From Chrysochromulina tobinii (taxonomy: Eukaryota > Haptophyta > Prymnesiales > Chrysochromulinaceae), in the NCBI GenBank assembly GCA_001275005.1, contig JWZX01002012.1, forward strand, positions 1 through 24,274: DNA of 24,274 bases, written 5' to 3'. This document shows, one piece after another, positions 16,310 through 24,274 of this stretch. The notes beneath the pieces were generated by a model. It saw only the letters and a list, made by a program, of their open reading frames with translations, searched no databases and was not told the origin of the DNA. Made by a program: the position numbers and the translations under genes. The number at the start of each line of letters is the position of its first letter. Within the stretch, counting starts at the first letter, position 1.

Positions 16310-19059
16310 ATGAAGATGAAGCTCCGAGCACTTGAGCGACCTCGAGTTCCGATTCCCGTCCTGGGTGACAAGCTCACCGTGTGGTACGATAGCGGCGGCC
16401 AGGTGGCTGCGTGGCGCGGAGGTGTCGTGCGTCTGCGACGAGATGGTGCCGAGATGCTCGTGAGCTTTGACGCGATGCCGCCGCATCACGCCGATAAGGA
16501 AAAATGGATTGAGACTGCTGAGGACGAATGGGCATTGGGCGGCCATTGGTGCCGAAATCCAAGTGGGGCGCAAATCGTGGAGGCGTGTGCCAAGGCGCGA
16601 GGGGCGTCGAAGGCCGCGGCTGCGGCGTCCAAGGCCACGGATGCCGCCGTTGCCGCCGCCGCCTCCCTCGCCGCCACCGCCGCCACCCTCCTCGCAGCCG
16701 CCGCCACCGTCATGGCTCCCACTGGCAGCACAGTCGTTGATACTTCAGCCTCGCCCCATGGGATGACAACGATGTGTGCAGTGCCGATCTCGTACGCGGT
16801 TGCATTGAGTGGTCGCGCGTGGCCACCCCAGTTCGCAGCCGGCCTCTACGAGCTCGCCTGCCTGCACGAGAATCTGGCCCGTGCGGGGTGGGTTTCATAC
16901 CACCCATCCCTGGCGCTTTATATTGCCGTTCTGGACGAAAGGGGCATGACGGGGATCGTGAACGTCGGTATCAGCCTCTTGTCCCGCATCCCTCCAAGCC
17001 ACTGGAGGCCAACGAGGCGCTGGTGGAATGTGGTCCCCGGCGGCGCGTGGAGCCAGCCCCTAGCTACCGCCCACACGCCCGAGCGGCTCGCCGGCATCCT
17101 CGCTGCGGCGCGGCATCGAGTCATCCTATGGCCAGCATCGGTAACCGCCGTCAATGCCAAGGCCAACCAAGATCCCAGTGCCAACGCCGACCATTACCCC
17201 ACGCCGATTGTCTCGAAAGCGGCATCCGCCAGGACATCATCCACGCCCCTCGCCGCCGACGACGCGGCCCATAGAGGTGATTGCGGACCCAGGGGAGGAC
17301 TGGGTGGCGCCTGCTGTTTCGTGTGCTGCAACCAGTTTCGTGAAGCGACGCTTCCACACCCCAAGCTTAGGGGGCACGTGCTGTGCGACGCGTGCGCCCA
17401 TCGGTACCAGCGTCAGGTGCGTACTGTTGACTCTGAGCTGCTCGAACAGCACTGCGTGGCGTGCGGGCTCACTGGCGGCGCCGTCCGACGGGTGCTGGGA
17501 CGTGCGGCGGCAGCCTTTGTGAGCGCTGCCTCTTCCTCCTGCACGGGTCCGGGGGGTTGCTCGCGGCGCGCACGCGGCGCTTGGACTGCACAGTCTGCCC
17601 CGGATGCCACGGCAGGGACGATCCTCACCCGGATCCTCCGGATAATGCCGGGGAGGCCAGTTCCTACGTGCTGTGCTGCGATGACTGCCGTCAGGAGTGG
17701 CATCCACGGTGCCACATGCCGCCCGTCTCGCGGCGGTCGGCGCTCGGCGGCGCGAGCGCCCGCTGGAGCTGCTTCCACTGCGACGTCAGCGGCCCGCCCA
17801 AGACGCCGGCGTGGTCGATGCACGCGTGTGGGGCGTGCCGTGCGGTGCGATTGGACGGGCGGCTGCAGCACCTGGCGCTCGCACCGGAGGATGTGCGACC
17901 CTTTGACCACGCCGCGGAACTGTTGGCGCTCAACGAACGCATCGAGGTGGCCAATGCGGCGCAGCGGGCCTCGAGCCTGACTCTGGATGCGGAGGCGCTC
18001 GCCCGCCTCGCACGGGATGGCGAGAGGCGCAACGGGCTCACGGTCGTTTCCGTCTGCGACGGCAAGGGCACCCTGCTCGCCATCCTGCTCGGCGCCGGCG
18101 TGCGCGTCCGGCGCTACGTGTCGGTGGAGTGCGACGAGCACGCGCGGCGCGTGTGCCGGGCCCACTATGGCGGCGCCGATTACGCGGCGCGCCCGCACCT
18201 CGCCCCCGACGCGTTGCGCTTCGTGGCCGATGCCACGGCCCTGTCGGTGGCGCAGCTGCGCGGCTGCGATGCGTGGCCAGTCCACCTCTTGGCGGGCAGC
18301 ACGCCGTGCGACGACATCTCCGGCTGCAACGAGCACGCGTCGCAGCTGGGCATGCAGTCCGAGCACTCGCGCCTCTTGTACGACTTTGCCACCCTCTTCC
18401 GAACGCTGCTGGCGGCCGGCAACGACGGGGTGCCCCTGGCTCTCTTTTACGAGAACGTGGTCCCGGCCTCGACGCGCGATCGGCACGCGCTGCGATCGGC
18501 CTTCGACGGCCTGCCGGTGCTCGAGTCCGAGGGCGCCATCTTCGAAGCCGCACGCCGTCCGCGCTCCCTCGTCACCAACTTCGCCTTTGCACGCGTGCCA
18601 GAGGACACCCCTAATATATGCCTGCAAGACGTTCTGAATCCGAGGGCGGTCGCGCTCGCCGACAAGGCGGGCTGCATCATAGGCGGCACCCTCTCCGCGC
18701 ACGGGGAGACGGTGGCGACGGCGCGCGCGCACAGCCGTCGCAATCGCGGCCGCGAGCTGGTGCTCTGCTCGGCGAGTGGCACCGACGTGCGCGGCCTCCT
18801 CGTGGCCGAACTGGCCAAGGCCCTCGGGCAGCCCTTTTACGAGGTCGATGCGGCCGGCGGCGGCGAACAGCTCCGGGCGGGGCTCCTGGGCCGCTCGTTT
18901 GCAGTCGGCCAGGTCCGGCACGCCTTGGGCGCGCTGATCCGCGCGTGCGCTTGCGACGACGTGCCCCCCGCGAAGGGGGCAGGGGGAGGAGATTCGGGAT
19001 CAGCGTTATACAACGGGCGACGTATGAGTGAGAGCGTGAGTGCGTGCGTGCGTGAGTGA
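16310..19059 (+). CDS. DNMT3: DNMT3-like cytosine-5 DNA methyltransferase (ADD-type and PHD fingers)
   Basis: This enzyme adds methyl groups to cytosine C5 in DNA, in DNMT3 relatives de novo, in the nucleus. The catalytic half is in one frame to 19059. It has motif I VVSVCDGKGT (from 18043), motif IV STPCDDIS with the catalytic Cys codon at 18306, ENV motif VI (18451), motif VIII RPRSLVTNF, and a C-terminal LLGRSFAVGQVRHAL (from about 18884) matching DNMT3's LLGRSWSVxxIRH. Upstream lie a C2-C2 pair (CCFVCC...LCDACAHRY), then HCVACGLTGG and LCERCLFLLHG as in the DNMT3 ADD domain, then a separate canonical PHD finger (LCCDDC...WHPRC...WSCFHC). The N-terminus (about 16370-16550) is Tudor/PWWP-like. 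The frame changes between about 17475 and 17515, so either an intron (17417-17523) or an indel interrupts the fingers. An ATG at 16151 is an alternative start. Confidence 0.88.
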
Positions 19060-19122
19060 GAGAGAGCGTGAGCGAGTGAGTGAGTGACCGAGTGTGCGAG
19101 TGAGTGCGTGGGTGAGTGAGTG
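19025..19122. repeat. GAGTGAGT-type microsatellite
   Basis: A degenerate tandem of GTGAGTGA, GTGCGTGC and GAGAGA units runs from the last codons of the DNMT3-like gene to just before the RING gene's promoter region. It encodes the extreme C-terminus (SESVSACVRE) and the stop at 19059. Length polymorphism here would alter the protein end. Confidence 0.85.
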
Positions 19123-19165
19123 ACGCTTACCGTCACGGCGACGTATCCTAGAGTGACGAGTTCGT

Positions 19166-19190
19166 TATATGCCACATGCGGCATATAAAA
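19166..19190 (+). promoter_or_regulatory. Palindrome with TATA-like element upstream of the RING gene
   Basis: TATATGCC at 19166-19173 and GGCATATA at 19180-19187 form an 8-bp inverted repeat around ACATGC. The right arm runs into CATATAAAAC, a TATA-box-like element about 90 bp before the ATG at 19276. The position fits a core promoter, and the dyad could bind a dimeric factor. This is inferred from sequence only. Confidence 0.4.
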
Positions 19191-19275
19191 CACACACACC
19201 CGTACAAAATCTACTGGTTGACCCGCTGCTCGAAACGACGCGCGCCCACATCGACAAAAAATCGCCGAAACAAAA

Positions 19276-20400
19276 ATGGGAGACCGCGACAGGGCTGGCC
19301 CCTCCTCGAGCGGCGACGTCGATCTCGGCTTTCGGCACGAGGCCAACTCGGCCAAAGGCGGCTCAGCTGGGGGCTCGACGTGCAGCGGAGCCACGGGCGC
19401 GATTTCAGCCACGAAGCGCGTGCGCGGCGTGGACGGCGCCTTCCGCCCCACCACCTCCCCGGCGGACGCGATCATCACCGAGGGCGCCTGCGTCGTCTGC
19501 GACACCGACCTCGAGCCTCGGGGCCGGGCCAGCTTCTGGGGCCCGAAGCCCTCGCGCATCGGGGAGCCGTGGGTGCGCGCCTGCCGCCACGAGCTCTTTT
19601 GCTGGACGTGCGCCGAGCGGAGCATGGCGACGTTGGCGGACGTGGCCGACACGCGCCTCAAGGGTCGGTGTCCGAGCTGCCGAGCCGAGGTGGCCTGGCT
19701 GCGGCGCGGCTTCGATGCCAGTGACCGCGGCCGCAAGCCGTGCGAGGAGGTTGCAGTCGCCGACCTGCGGGCTCGTCGAGCCGTGGAATTGGCCGCCGCG
19801 CTCGAAGTCGGCCGCGCCGACACGGAGCGCGAGCAGCTCGTGGCCGAGCAAGCGCAGGCTGACGCGGAGGCGGCGCTGGAGATGCACGAGGATGAGGAAG
19901 AGCAGGTGGCGGAGGCGGAGCGCCGGGTAGAGGCGCGCGCCCTCCAGCGCGCGTGGGCCAGAGCAGAGGCCGAGGTGCTGGCGGCCGACGCGGTGCGGCG
20001 GCTCGAAGGCATCGGCGCGCGCGTGGTCCGAGAGCTGCGCACGGACTGGCAGGTCTGGCTCCTCGCATGCGCGTATGCGGGGCGCCTCGGAGCTCGGATG
20101 ACCGCGGACGAGGCCAAGGTCGCCGCCCAAGATGCGATGCGGGAGGGGACTCCCCTGCTGCATTGGGGGGGTGGGGCCCACGGCACGTTCCTCTACGGAT
20201 TGGCGCGCGAGTATGGGCGGGGGGCACGTCGTCGGGGCGGAGAGAGCTCGCGCTGCACGTGGATGGTCGGGCTCTTGGAGGCCAACGGGCTGTGTGAGAC
20301 GGTGCAGTGGATCACGGGGGAGGACGCCTCCGACGAGCGGGCCACGGTCGAGGTGCTTCTCGGGGCGCGCCTTGTCGCGTGCAAATGCATAGCTGCATAG
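19276..20400 (+). CDS. RING-finger protein with coiled coil, putative E3 ubiquitin ligase
   Basis: The product is 374 aa in one exon. Residues about 73-137 hold a C3HC4 RING: CVVC at the first ligand pair, CRHELFCWTC as the CxHxxxCxxC centre, and CPSC as the last pair. RING domains recruit ubiquitin-charged E2 enzymes, so a ubiquitin ligase role is likely. The gap between the first and second Cys pairs is long (about 27 residues), so this is an atypical RING. Residues about 160-250 form an Ala/Glu/Arg-rich coiled coil (REQLVAEQAQADAEAALEMH and onward). The C-terminal 120 residues look globular (WQVWLLACAYAGRLGARMTA, WGGGAHGTFLYGLAREYG) but are of unknown family. The N-terminus is Gly/Ser-rich and disordered. 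A TATA-like element lies about 90 bp upstream. Substrates cannot be inferred. Confidence 0.82.
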   Translation: MGDRDRAGPSSSGDVDLGFRHEANSAKGGSAGGSTCSGATGAISATKRVRGVDGAFRPTTSPADAIITEGACVVCDTDLEPRGRASFWGPKPSRIGEPWVRACRHELFCWTCAERSMATLADVADTRLKGRCPSCRAEVAWLRRGFDASDRGRKPCEEVAVADLRARRAVELAAALEVGRADTEREQLVAEQAQADAEAALEMHEDEEEQVAEAERRVEARALQRAWARAEAEVLAADAVRRLEGIGARVVRELRTDWQVWLLACAYAGRLGARMTADEAKVAAQDAMREGTPLLHWGGGAHGTFLYGLAREYGRGARRRGGESSRCTWMVGLLEANGLCETVQWITGEDASDERATVEVLLGARLVACKCIAA

Positions 20401-20947
20401 ACGTGTGCTGGGGGTTGAGGGCGAGGGACCGGCGAGGGAGTTTGGAAGACTCGATACGACATGAATCCCGGATACGCGATATCGGTAAAAAACAAGCCCC
20501 ACACAAAGCCGTGCCGCCGCCTCGTCCCCGGTGTCGGGCCGACGGAGATCCGAGATGGCGCCTGCGTGGGCCTGGGCACCGCCGACCCGGGGGCTCTGAC
20601 GCGCTCGGTTTCATCGATGAGGGGTATTCTTTGGGAGTCGAGTCGTTAAAAATTACGTTCTACGGCTCGACTGGTCACGGGGTTAAGCGTGGGGGATACC
20701 CGAGGTTCGCCTTCATGTTTCCCGCTACAACTTAGTTCACAACTGCTCGCCACGACGCGGCTACGTACGAACCTGGGTGCGTAGTATCTGCCGTTATAAC
20801 GTCTTAATTATGTATGATACAAATCTTTTCCAAATCGATTCTCCAGATCCGTGGTTTCCCACCCATCCCGTTGGGTAAGTTTGCTACATGTAAGTTTGCA
20901 AAACGCGCACTTTAGACTTTTCGGCAGACGAGTCGCGAAATCCGACG
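20401..20947. other. Intergenic region upstream of the long open frame
   Basis: No gene is supported here. Bases 20640-20890 are AT-richer than the flanks and include GTTATAACG near 20792 and two copies of GTAAGTTTGC at about 20875 and 20890. A stop codon in the frame of the downstream gene lies at 20891, which bounds that frame. I looked for a tRNA or a long terminal repeat and found neither. Confidence 0.5.
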
Positions 20948-23900
20948 ATGCCGCTTGCGAGGGTGGTGGCGGGCAGCCGCGGTGGCGGTTCGGCAGCAGC
21001 AGCAGCAGCATCACGCGCAACGTCAGCAGCAGCAGAAGCAGCAGCAGCTGCTGCAACAGGAGCACGAACGACAGTCGCTGACGCGGAAGATGCCCCACCC
21101 TCGCCAGCGCCTGCCGCACCCTCCTTGTTGAAGAGGGTGCGTGAAGCGGAGCGGCATCCGCCGGGCGGCTTGCCCGTCGACCTGTTGAAGCGAATTGCTG
21201 GCTTGCGTGCTGGCCTGGAGCAAACCAAGGCGCGTATGGAGAGGTTTCTGCAGAATGCAAAGCGAGGCGTTGCCCTAGCTGGAGAATCCGCTGCCTGCGC
21301 AAAGGCAACGCATCGCGCGCACGCTGCTGCGCCGGCGCTCGATGCAAGGGTTGGTGGTCGTCAACCCCGTTCGAAGTCTCGATCGCGCTCTCGATCGCGA
21401 TCACCACCCTCGACTGCATCCCGAGCAGCTTCACGTTTGTCATCGGCTTCAGGGGGGTCGTCGTCCTCCTCCTCGCCTTCTTCACCTTCGGACATTTCGT
21501 CATCCTCTTCATCGGAGGCCTTGCCCCCCTCTTCGTCGCGGTCCCCCTCACCCTCATCGAGGTCGCCCCCATCTTCGCCTCTTGCTACATCCCCTTCTTG
21601 CTCTCCGTGCCCCTCCCCGTCCCCGTGCCCATCCCCGTCCCCATGCACTTCGCCGGCACCGACGCCCAACCTTGAAGCGACTCAGCGAGCGCGCCGACAC
21701 ACACGAGAGCCCCAACGCTTCGGATCTATGCTGTCCCCCAGGGAGTACAACAAGACCCTTAGGGCGATGCTCAAACTCGGCGCGCTCGACAAAGCGCACC
21801 ACGCCGAGCTGTACGACGAGGGGAGCTCCGACGGCGACTTGTACGACGACTCCGGGAGCGCGTGCGAGTATGATTCGGAGACCCCGGATGACGACGACGA
21901 CGAGGACGAGGTCGACGACGAGGATGACGATGAGCGGCGCGAAGACGTGTTCTTGCGTAACCTCACTCACGAAATGCTGCACGCGCTCGACGATGCGCGG
22001 CTGCGCGAGGTCCGCGTTCAGCTCGAGGGCCTTTATGAGCGCGCGCGCGAGTTGGTCACCGACGAGGGCGACATCGTCGGTTGCTCGACGATGCAACACC
22101 ATCCCGATGCGAGGCGCGTGGAGGCGCTGCGGGAGAAGCGCGCAGAGGTGAACCGTATCTTGATGATGCGCGCCGCCAGCCACCGGGCGGAGGCCACGGA
22201 CGGCGGCCAGGACACGCTAGTCGCCGAGATCCGCAAGTTTCGCCGCTCCTGCGGCGAGGTCCGCCCGTATTGGCCGCAGAGCAAACTCGACTCGAAGCTC
22301 GAGACGCTGCGCCAGATCGCGGCGCTGATCGGCGCGTCCTGCCCAGAGGAGGCGGAGGACGTGGTCCTCTCGCTCTCATTGGAGCAGGTGGGCAACTACC
22401 TTCACCGCCTGGCCGCAGACCCAGACTTCCTGAACGAGCTCCGCGAGCGGCGCACGGCACTGGGCGCCGAGGGGTGCCTCGACAAGGTCCTCGACGACGC
22501 GCGCAAGGAGCGCAGGGCCCACGGCGGCGACGACTCCCCCGCAGCGTGCCAGGCGCAGGCGCGTCGATGCCTCCGCGTGCTCGACGTGGGACGCGAGCGC
22601 TGGCCGATTTGGGAGGCCTCTCGTTCAAAGATGCTCTACGAGCGCCTCGGCGCCTTGAGCGCCAACAACGGCTCGTACGTCAAGGAGGGCGACGGGGTCG
22701 AGCTGGCGGCCATGGTCGACGCCGGCCAACTCCTCCTCGCCGACAGCCTCGAGGGGGTCACCGCCGCGGCGGTGCTCGAGCGGATGCAGGTGGCAGCGCC
22801 CCACAGCGCAGAGACCCTCGCCTGGGGTGAGGCCGTGCTCGGCGAGCTGCGAACGCTCGAGTCGCTCGAGAGCCACGCGGCCAAGCACGGCGGCACGTCC
22901 AAGTCCAAGGAATTCAAGAAGCGCAACCAGCTGCTCGAGAGTGCGGCCAAGGACGCCTCCACGGGCATGCAGGGCGAAGACGCCGCCTTCGAGGCGGCAC
23001 AGGTGGAGACGCTCACGGTGGTCGAGATTGTTTTTCGCTCCATCTTTGGAACGCGGCAGAGCATGAGTGCTTCCTGGATGCTCGAGGCGGGGCAGTTCCG
23101 AGGCACGTCGTTCACCTCGGGCACCTTCATCTCCCGTGGCGTGCGCGAGGAGGTGCGACGGGCCGCCGACGGGCTAACCGCGGGCGACGGCGGCGAGGCG
23201 GGGGAGGCGGGTGACGACGAGGAAGAGGGGAGTGAGGAGGAGGAGGAGGAGGAGTCGGAGGAGGAGGACGAGGAGGACGTCGCCGCCAGGGGCGGTGACG
23301 GTGCCAGCAGCGCCACCGGCGGCCGTGCTGCCGTCCCTGTCCCTCGACGCCGCCGCCGCCGCCGCTCTCAGGACTCGGCCGCCCAACGGCCGGCTGCGGG
23401 GCTCGGCGGGCCGCCGCGGCGCCAGCGTCGGCCCATCAATCCGCAGCGGGCGCTCATCGACGACCTCGATACCCGCTTGGCAAAGGGGGCCACGTACCAG
23501 GAGCTAGGCTTCAAGACGGAAGAGGAGGCCCGGCTCTTCATACTCTCGAAAAGGAGAATGATGGATCCGCACCCGGACCGCTCCGATCACTACTCGGACA
23601 CCCACCTCTGGGACGGCCTCGCCGCGACGGTGTCGCGCAGCTCGGGGGCGCGCCAAGGGGAGGGCGAGGATGGCAGCAACGACGGCGCCAATGCCGTGCT
23701 CGGACGCGCGACGAAGCCGGGCGGCGCGCGGGGCAAGGCGCCAGTCGACTACATGGCCGCCATCGCCGCGCCAGAGGCGGAGCGCGCGCACCACATCGTC
23801 AAGATCCCGGCGGCTCGCGACGGCACCCTGGCATTCTTCCGCGCCCGCTCGCAGCTGCACGGCGCGACGAGCGCAGACTGGCGCGACGTGGCCATCTTCT

Positions 23901-24274
23901 ACAAGAACGGCGAGACGGCGCGCCTCCTGCAGGCCGTGTACGCGGATATGCCCGCGCTCCAACACGTCGAGCCGCAGAATCGCGCATTCGGACTCGCGCT
24001 CCTCAAGTGCGCGGTGCTGCGGCACCGCGAGACGCAGATCCCGGCCCTGCGCAAGGCGGGCTTGTGGAAGCAGCTGCAGTCGAAGCACCACGGCGAGACA
24101 CGCTATCAGAGCAAGCACGACCTCGACCTCTTGGGACACAAGGGTGTGTCGGGCCTGCGCGAGCGTGCCGCCAAGCGCCTCGCCGTCATGCGAAGCGGCG
24201 GCGGCGGCGAGGCGCTTGGCGATGGCGGCGGCGGCGGCAGCGGCAGCGGCGGCGGCGGCGGCGGCGGCGGCGGC
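20948..24274 (+). CDS. Large unknown protein, 3' end beyond the window (partial)
   Basis: From the ATG at 20948 one frame stays open for 1,109 codons to the last base, so the gene is truncated by the window. Residues 1-60 are Ala-rich, and about 60-110 helical (LLKRVREAERHPPGGLPVDL). An Arg-Ser run follows at about 141-152 (RSKSRSRSRSRS), then a Ser/Pro-rich stretch to 240. Acidic blocks lie at about 314-329 and 755-778, bracketing a long helical, globular region. After a run of seven Arg comes another globular region (INPQRALIDDLDTRLAKGATY, DWRDVAIFYKNGETARLLQA). A poly-Gly tract reaches the window edge. The order of SR-rich, acidic and basic blocks suggests a nuclear or RNA-binding protein, or a gag-like retroelement product. 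No zinc knuckle, protease or polymerase motif is visible, so I name no function. Confidence 0.75.
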   Translation, partial: MPLARVVAGSRGGGSAAAAAASRATSAAAEAAAAAATGARTTVADAEDAPPSPAPAAPSLLKRVREAERHPPGGLPVDLLKRIAGLRAGLEQTKARMERFLQNAKRGVALAGESAACAKATHRAHAAAPALDARVGGRQPRSKSRSRSRSRSPPSTASRAASRLSSASGGSSSSSSPSSPSDISSSSSSEALPPSSSRSPSPSSRSPPSSPLATSPSCSPCPSPSPCPSPSPCTSPAPTPNLEATQRARRHTREPQRFGSMLSPREYNKTLRAMLKLGALDKAHHAELYDEGSSDGDLYDDSGSACEYDSETPDDDDDEDEVDDEDDDERREDVFLRNLTHEMLHALDDARLREVRVQLEGLYERARELVTDEGDIVGCSTMQHHPDARRVEALREKRAEVNRILMMRAASHRAEATDGGQDTLVAEIRKFRRSCGEVRPYWPQSKLDSKLETLRQIAALIGASCPEEAEDVVLSLSLEQVGNYLHRLAADPDFLNELRERRTALGAEGCLDKVLDDARKERRAHGGDDSPAACQAQARRCLRVLDVGRERWPIWEASRSKMLYERLGALSANNGSYVKEGDGVELAAMVDAGQLLLADSLEGVTAAAVLERMQVAAPHSAETLAWGEAVLGELRTLESLESHAAKHGGTSKSKEFKKRNQLLESAAKDASTGMQGEDAAFEAAQVETLTVVEIVFRSIFGTRQSMSASWMLEAGQFRGTSFTSGTFISRGVREEVRRAADGLTAGDGGEAGEAGDDEEEGSEEEEEEESEEEDEEDVAARGGDGASSATGGRAAVPVPRRRRRRRSQDSAAQRPAAGLGGPPRRQRRPINPQRALIDDLDTRLAKGATYQELGFKTEEEARLFILSKRRMMDPHPDRSDHYSDTHLWDGLAATVSRSSGARQGEGEDGSNDGANAVLGRATKPGGARGKAPVDYMAAIAAPEAERAHHIVKIPAARDGTLAFFRARSQLHGATSADWRDVAIFYKNGETARLLQAVYADMPALQHVEPQNRAFGLALLKCAVLRHRETQIPALRKAGLWKQLQSKHHGETRYQSKHDLDLLGHKGVSGLRERAAKRLAVMRSGGGGEALGDGGGGGSGSGGGGGGGGG
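24193..24274. repeat. GGC trinucleotide run at window edge
   Basis: GGC/AGC triplets encode a nearly pure glycine tract with a few Ser, continuing to the last base. Runs of this kind often stop assemblies, so the window boundary may reflect a contig end. Confidence 0.85.

Noticed and set aside
17413-18921. A 502-codon minus-strand frame opposite the DNMT3-like gene
   Set aside because: The plus strand has all DNMT3 catalytic motifs here; the antisense frame is Arg/Ala/His-rich with no recognisable domain.
20640-20947. Possible tRNA or long terminal repeat before the long open frame
   Set aside because: No cloverleaf, no TG...CA-bounded direct repeat and no primer-binding site could be found by eye.
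20808-21572. A 254-codon minus-strand frame and other minus frames to 24139
   Set aside because: They lie opposite the 1,109-codon plus frame and are dominated by Ser, Leu, Arg or Asp/Glu runs that mirror its biased codons.

Overview
The window reads as nuclear DNA of a GC-rich unicellular eukaryote, most likely an alga and plausibly a haptophyte. Support comes from intron-containing protein genes with GT-AG splice sites, closely packed genes on both strands, strong G/C bias at third codon positions, and the mix of gene families: a DNMT3-type DNA methyltransferase, an EDR2_C-domain protein, an AAAP amino-acid transporter, a 6-phosphogluconolactonase with an N-terminal extension, and a small beta-barrel-like domain of a kind I associate with haptophyte and other chromist proteins. 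The phylum call is inference; no rRNA, tRNA or organelle marker is present to confirm it. I see no bacterial operon, CRISPR array or prophage.

Layout. 1-509: a perfect 38-bp palindrome and a 24-bp tandem array. 510-1712 (+): FkbM-type methyltransferase. 1992-2804 (-): unknown polytopic membrane protein. 2966-3781 (+): protein with an N-terminal SH3/KOW-like module. 4059-8197 (+): seven-exon gene for a 977-aa EDR2_C (DUF1336) protein whose six introns are almost entirely short tandem repeats. 8737-10227 (+): AAAP amino-acid transporter. 10228-11015: non-coding, with a 26-bp perfect inverted repeat. 11016-11971 (+): unknown, probably two-exon gene. 12617-13714 (-): 6-phosphogluconolactonase. 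13746-14681 (-): unknown membrane protein with a Gln-rich tail. 15230-16066 (-): protein with eight 11-residue repeats. 16310-19059 (+): DNMT3-like cytosine-5 DNA methyltransferase with ADD-type and PHD zinc fingers and a reading-frame break inside the zinc-finger region. 19276-20400 (+): RING-finger protein. 20948-24274 (+): an open frame of 1,109 codons with no stop before the window end.

The genes do not form one pathway: they are individual housekeeping, membrane and chromatin genes, some in divergent pairs (1992-2804 with 2966-3781; 15230-16066 with the DNMT3-like gene). The most interesting signal is the intron structure of the EDR2_C gene. The introns share one family of about 10-bp units (consensus near TGATTGCCTC), and three of the six contain a second copy of the preceding exon's 3' end together with its 5' splice site. 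The last intron carries what looks like an intronless version of its own exon-exon junction, and the first exon contains a 75-nt candidate intron bounded by a 23-bp direct repeat beginning at GT. Together this looks like recent intron birth and growth by local tandem duplication of AG|GT-containing sequence, caught in one gene.
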